6,776 nucleotides of DNA from Flavobacteriaceae bacterium (GTDB taxonomy: Bacteria > Bacteroidota > Bacteroidia > Flavobacteriales > Flavobacteriaceae). Below, one piece after another: positions 6,333-6,776 of the stretch. The stretch is from positions 1 to 6,776 of the forward strand of contig JAUXCI010000135.1 of the NCBI GenBank assembly GCA_030618945.1, read 5' to 3'. The notes under the pieces were generated by a model that was not told the DNA's origin, did no database searches, and was given only the letters and a program-made list of their open reading frames with translations. Position 1 is the first letter of the stretch; every line of letters begins with the position of its first letter. Both the position numbers and the translations under genes were made by a program.

Positions 6333-6776
6333 TTAGTTGTTTTGAGCTTTGTTTAGATTGTGCATTTCAAACATTATGTTTGTAGCTTCATCGTAAAATC
6401 CCTTGCCAAAGTTTTTTGTAAGACCGCCATATTCATTTATTTCTATTTTCTTGTGGGAACCGTCTTTTTGGTTGTAGTTGAAGTAGTAAACAACAGTGTC
6501 TTTTGGATTAATAGTTTTGTTAGCTGTGAGATATTGAAGTTTTCTTATAAAATATTCGCTGTGGGTTTCAATGATAAATTGCATGTTAAAAGTTTTACCT
6601 GCAGTAACAAATATGTCTGCGAGTTTTGATTGTAAATCAGGGTGGAGGTTGGCTTCCGGTTCTTCAAAAACCAGCACAGAAGATTTATAGTGAATTGGAA
6701 AATGTCCGTAATCATCTATGGACCTGTTTAAGTTTCCTTCGTAAGCTGCTATGGCAATTTTTAGGATGATTGGAAA
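6333..6776 (-). CDS. AAA/ABC-type ATPase, C-terminal part only (cut by right window edge)
   Basis: The frame is open from the TAA at 6333-6335 to the window edge, giving 147 visible residues. A GTG at 6675-6677 is not the real start: upstream codons read FPIILKIAIAAYEGN, the typical segment before Walker B in this family. Visible motifs are the Walker B region VLVFEEPEANLHPDLQSKLA (EEPE with the LHP turn), the sensor/H-loop FIIETHSEYFIRKLQYL, and a C-terminal GGLTKNFGKGFYDEA block common in AAA_21/DUF3696-like ATPases. Walker A and the ABC signature must lie outside the window. No TOPRIM domain follows, so it is not an OLD/Gabija-type nuclease; the effector activity would come from the partner gene 2 bases downstream. 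Such ATPases serve as sensors or switches in several antiphage systems, which is the likely role here, but the particular system is not one I recognise. Confidence 0.85.
   Translation of the reverse strand, partial: FPIILKIAIAAYEGNLNRSIDDYGHFPIHYKSSVLVFEEPEANLHPDLQSKLADIFVTAGKTFNMQFIIETHSEYFIRKLQYLTANKTINPKDTVVYYFNYNQKDGSHKKIEINEYGGLTKNFGKGFYDEATNIMFEMHNLNKAQNN

Noticed and set aside
6360..6629. Plus-strand 89-codon ORF opposite the ATPase
   Set aside because: It is antisense to conserved ATPase motifs and its translation is Phe/Val-rich with no family features.
6675..6677. GTG (minus strand) as the start of a short 114-residue ATPase
   Set aside because: It falls inside the Walker B strand, and upstream codons encode the expected preceding segment of the family up to the window edge.
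6333..6776. OLD-family/Gabija GajA-type nuclease
   Set aside because: The protein ends soon after the ATPase C-terminal block, and no TOPRIM domain follows in it or in the next gene.

Overview
The window is AT-rich (roughly 35-40% GC by eye) and looks like an accessory, defence-island-type stretch of a Bacteroidota chromosome (Sphingobacteriia/Chitinophagia-like). This taxonomic guess rests on base composition, the lack of clear Shine-Dalgarno sequences before the starts, and protein style. No marker gene confirms it. No RNA gene, CRISPR array, IS element or integrase is visible.

Left part (1-831): the C-terminal end of an unrecognised protein enters from the left edge and stops at 551. A 280-base non-coding stretch follows, with a pair of inverted repeats at the gene end and three helically phased GTATATAT copies (713-753) upstream of the next gene.

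Central plus-strand cluster (832-3693): three tightly overlapping genes. They encode a NucS/DUF91-type PD-(D/E)XK nuclease with all expected catalytic residues, a hydrophobic EcsC-like protein carrying a C-terminal TerB-like acidic domain, and a small GIY-YIG-type nuclease. The overlaps (20 bases, then 1 base) imply one transcript and coupled translation. After a 127-base gap comes a fourth plus-strand gene (3821-5272). It encodes a divergent exonuclease VII large-subunit (XseA) homologue with an 18-residue-repeat coiled coil and a single C-terminal membrane helix. I infer that these genes may form a membrane-associated DNA-processing or defence module: three putative DNA-cleaving proteins plus one probable and one clear membrane protein.

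Right part (5302-6776, minus strand, convergent): a two-gene unit of an AAA/ABC-type ATPase (only its C-terminal part is in the window; Walker B, HP and ETHSE motifs visible) and, 2 bases downstream, a protein of unknown function with an H-D-R...G-x-G-F motif. That motif recalls the phospholipase D-like MIT C-terminal domain. ATPase plus uncharacterised partner is a common layout for antiphage systems.

The best candidates for something undescribed are the NucS-like/EcsC-TerB/GIY-YIG cluster with the membrane-anchored XseA, and the ATPase/HDR-protein pair.
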